7,133 bases of DNA from UBA6164 sp964527325 (GTDB taxonomy: Bacteria > Patescibacteriota > Gracilibacteria > BD1-5 > UBA6164), in NCBI GenBank assembly GCA_964527325.1, contig CAZGNU010000068.1, forward strand, positions 1 to 7,133. Direction: 5' to 3'. The notes under the pieces were generated by a model. It did no database searches, was not told the origin of the DNA, and was given only the letters and a program-made list of their open reading frames with translations. A program made the position numbers and the translations under genes. Shown in pieces: positions 5,085 to 7,133 of this stretch. The number at the start of each line of letters is the position of its first letter. Position 1 is the stretch's first letter.

Positions 5085-7049
5085 ATGTCTATTTGAATTA
5101 TAAAAACCTCAGAAATTAATAGAGACTTATTAGATAAAAATACTTGAAAAGCAATTTGAGAAGATTCATTAACAAAACAATGGATTGAATATGTCCTTGA
5201 TAATCCAGAGAAAGAATTTGAGTTTAGAAAAAATCCAAAATTGATTCAAAGGATGGAATTTAATAAAAATTGATCTGTTGATTATGATTATATGTGATCA
5301 TCAGAGTTTGAAACATGAATAGTATGAAAAACAACATGAAAAATAATTGAATGGCATGAAAAAGGAGAATTGGTACTTTTTTCTTCAGATGATTGAAATA
5401 TTGAATGATTTTGTCACTTAAGTGTTGCAAAAGAAGCTAAAGAACAAACTGAATTATTAGTTGAATGAGATAAAGATTTTTGACTAAATTCAAAATTTAA
5501 TTTACAAGAGCAAATGTATTCTGATAGATATTCTAATTTTTTAAATTTAGATAATGCTTTTTTCTTTTCTACATCATGAGAAGCACTTAAGTATTTAAAA
5601 CATTTAGACTATACTGCTTTAAGAAGATTGCATATTGAAAAAATAAGAAATTATCCAAAGTTTGTTGAATTAGAATGATTGGTTGAAAAAGTAGAATTAT
5701 TTTTAGAAAACAATTGAGTAGGTGTAACGTATATATGAGTTGATCCAAAATGGATACTTGAAAAAACTTTTGAAGATTGAATAATTGAGGACTCTGATTT
5801 TAATCATGATATATGGATAAATTCAAATAATGAAGATGTTTGTGATTGATGGTGTTCTGAACAAGATATGCGTGATACTCTTGAATGAAAAAGTGGTATT
5901 TTTACAAATAAATTTTGGTTGAAAAATACTGATTTTTGTAAAGTCGCAAAGAGTTGATATGCAAATATTTTAAATGAAATGATAGATATATTTATTTTAT
6001 CATATAAATGAAGTAATGAATATATTTCAGATGATTATCCATTAAAACATATAATGGCTAATATAGATGAAATTATGGAAAATTTTGTAAATAATCCAGA
6101 ATTAAATAGACAAATTATTGATAAATTAGTTTTTTCATGATTTTTTGATTCTTTATCAAAATGAAATGATTATTCAATTAATTATTTAATTAAATTAGCT
6201 TGAAATATTCATGCTTCAGAAAAAGTTGTTAAAAAAGCAAAACAGACTTGTAAATGAAGAAACACAAAACAACAAAGAAAATTAAAAAAAGCTTTATATG
6301 CTCGTTCTATGGAAATTTCAGATATTTGAAAAAAAACTATGGATGATATTAGAAGAGTTTATTCTGACTGAAGTCATGTTTCTATGTATTCTAATACAGA
6401 AGAAGTATGATGATTACCTAGTCAATTATGAATAAATTTTTCAAACAATTTAGCTAGAATGTGATTTAAGACAAAGGAATTAAATGTTTATGTTGATCCT
6501 GATGAATATGAAAAAAAATATAACGAAATATTAATTTGGGATACTGATCATAATTCAGCTACTATTGAAGTTTGACCTAGTAATTATGAATGAATTAAAG
6601 AGTGTCTTTATATGGAACAATTAACTTGAATAAAACAAATTAGTTGGAGAAATATTGCTTATGGGAAAAAAATAGATCATATGACTTTTAATGAATATTA
6701 CGGAAATGGATTAGTTGTTCAAGAAGTATTAAAGGATGTAGAAAAAGATTTATGAATAGAAATTAGAGATGTTTTTTGGTTATTTTGAAGAGTTGATGAT
6801 ACTAATGAAAGATGAGAGAGGCCTGAAGACATTAAACGTTTTGTTAAATTAGCAGAAGAAAAGGTTTGAATTAATAATATAGTTAAATTAAAGGAAATTG
6901 ATATTGAGGAGATTACTTATAAATATTTTACTGAAAAATTTCCTTGAGAACTTACAGATGAACAATACAGAAATTTTGCTGTTGGATTGAATGAGTGATT
7001 AAATGAACAATTAGATAAATTATTAGAATTTGTTAGAGAAAATGGATAA
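5085..7049 (+). CDS. Large hypothetical protein, 654 aa, with a YMGSSEFETG motif (code 25)
   Basis: The frame from ATG 5085 to TAA 7047-7049 is continuous only with TGA as glycine, and about 40 of 48 glycines are TGA, so standard-code gene finding misses it. It is soluble and acidic, without signal peptide or membrane segments. Near the N-terminus, FNKNGSVDYDYMGSSEFETG (residues 59-78) resembles the DYMGSAEFE.G motif that I recall from phage-encoded proteins of unknown function; TGA as Gly restores the motif. Other landmarks are a CDGWC pair (253-257), a Lys/Arg-rich stretch (about 381-407) that could contact nucleic acid, and a C-terminal region with conserved-looking aromatic and glycine residues (about 465-570) before a helical end (about 580-654). 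It has its own consensus promoter and a hairpin just after the stop, so it is a single-gene unit. Overall function is not recognised. A phage- or mobile-element-related role is only an inference from the motif and the RhuM-like neighbour. Confidence 0.87.
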
Positions 7050-7052
7050 AAA

Positions 7053-7079
7053 TAAGACTAGAATGAAATTCTAGTCTTA
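7053..7079 (+). terminator. Hairpin after the 654-aa gene, probable terminator without a T tract
   Basis: TAAGACTAGAAT (7053-7064) and ATTCTAGTCTTA (7068-7079) form a perfect 12-bp stem with a 3-base GAA loop, 4 bases after the stop codon. The following bases are AGGGAGTATG and not a T run, so it is not a canonical Rho-independent terminator and may instead protect the mRNA 3' end. No gene is seen in the remaining 54 bases. Confidence 0.55.
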
Positions 7080-7133
7080 GGGAGTATGCAAAAAACTGTG
7101 TAAATAGAAATTTTGAATAAAATTATATAGTAA

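Noticed and set aside
1..7133. CRISPR arrays, tRNA or rRNA genes, insertion sequences
   Set aside because: No regularly spaced repeats, cloverleaf-like segments, rRNA signature stretches or transposase-like products with terminal repeats were seen on either strand.

Overview
The window reads as a chimera of two genomes. About the first 455-470 bases look like a moderate-GC bacterium using the standard code: the tail of a GspE/PilB-type secretion ATPase, followed 6 bases later by a CvpA-like membrane protein whose 3' end is lost. The rest (about 470 to 7133) is very AT-rich and makes sense only if TGA is read as glycine (genetic code 25). Code 25 is the established code of Candidatus Absconditabacteria (SR1) and Gracilibacteria (BD1-5/GN02), so this part probably comes from one of those ultra-small, reduced-genome bacteria. 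The key evidence is a peptidase-U32/TrhP gene in which TGA sits exactly where the family has invariant glycines, while TGG still encodes tryptophan. Read with the standard code, every gene here collapses into short fragments.

Layout of the code-25 part. Two minus-strand genes, the 5' end of an unknown gene (to 532) and a 169-aa unknown (596-1105), form one probable transcription unit. It diverges from a plus-strand unit holding a 166-aa Cys-bearing unknown (1260-1760) and trhP (1803-3182). The two units are driven by back-to-back sigma70-type promoters between 1154 and 1216. A consensus promoter lies across the last codons of trhP and drives a 392-aa unknown (3242-4420), which ends at a clear Rho-independent terminator. 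Converging on that terminator is a minus-strand 147-aa RhuM-like protein (4464-4907). It diverges from a 654-aa unknown (5085-7049) that has its own consensus promoter and a YMGSSEFETG motif of the kind I recall in phage-encoded unknown proteins.

How the genes work together. Only trhP has a confident function: tRNA wobble-uridine hydroxylation. The stretch 3242-7049 looks accessory: two large orphan proteins, each with its own promoter, around a RhuM-like gene of a family often found in mobile or defence neighbourhoods. Nothing in the window proves that these three genes act together. In the code-25 part no start codon has a Shine-Dalgarno sequence. Starts mostly follow A-rich leaders, two of them identical over 15 bases including the ATG. 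No rRNA, tRNA, CRISPR array or insertion sequence was seen.
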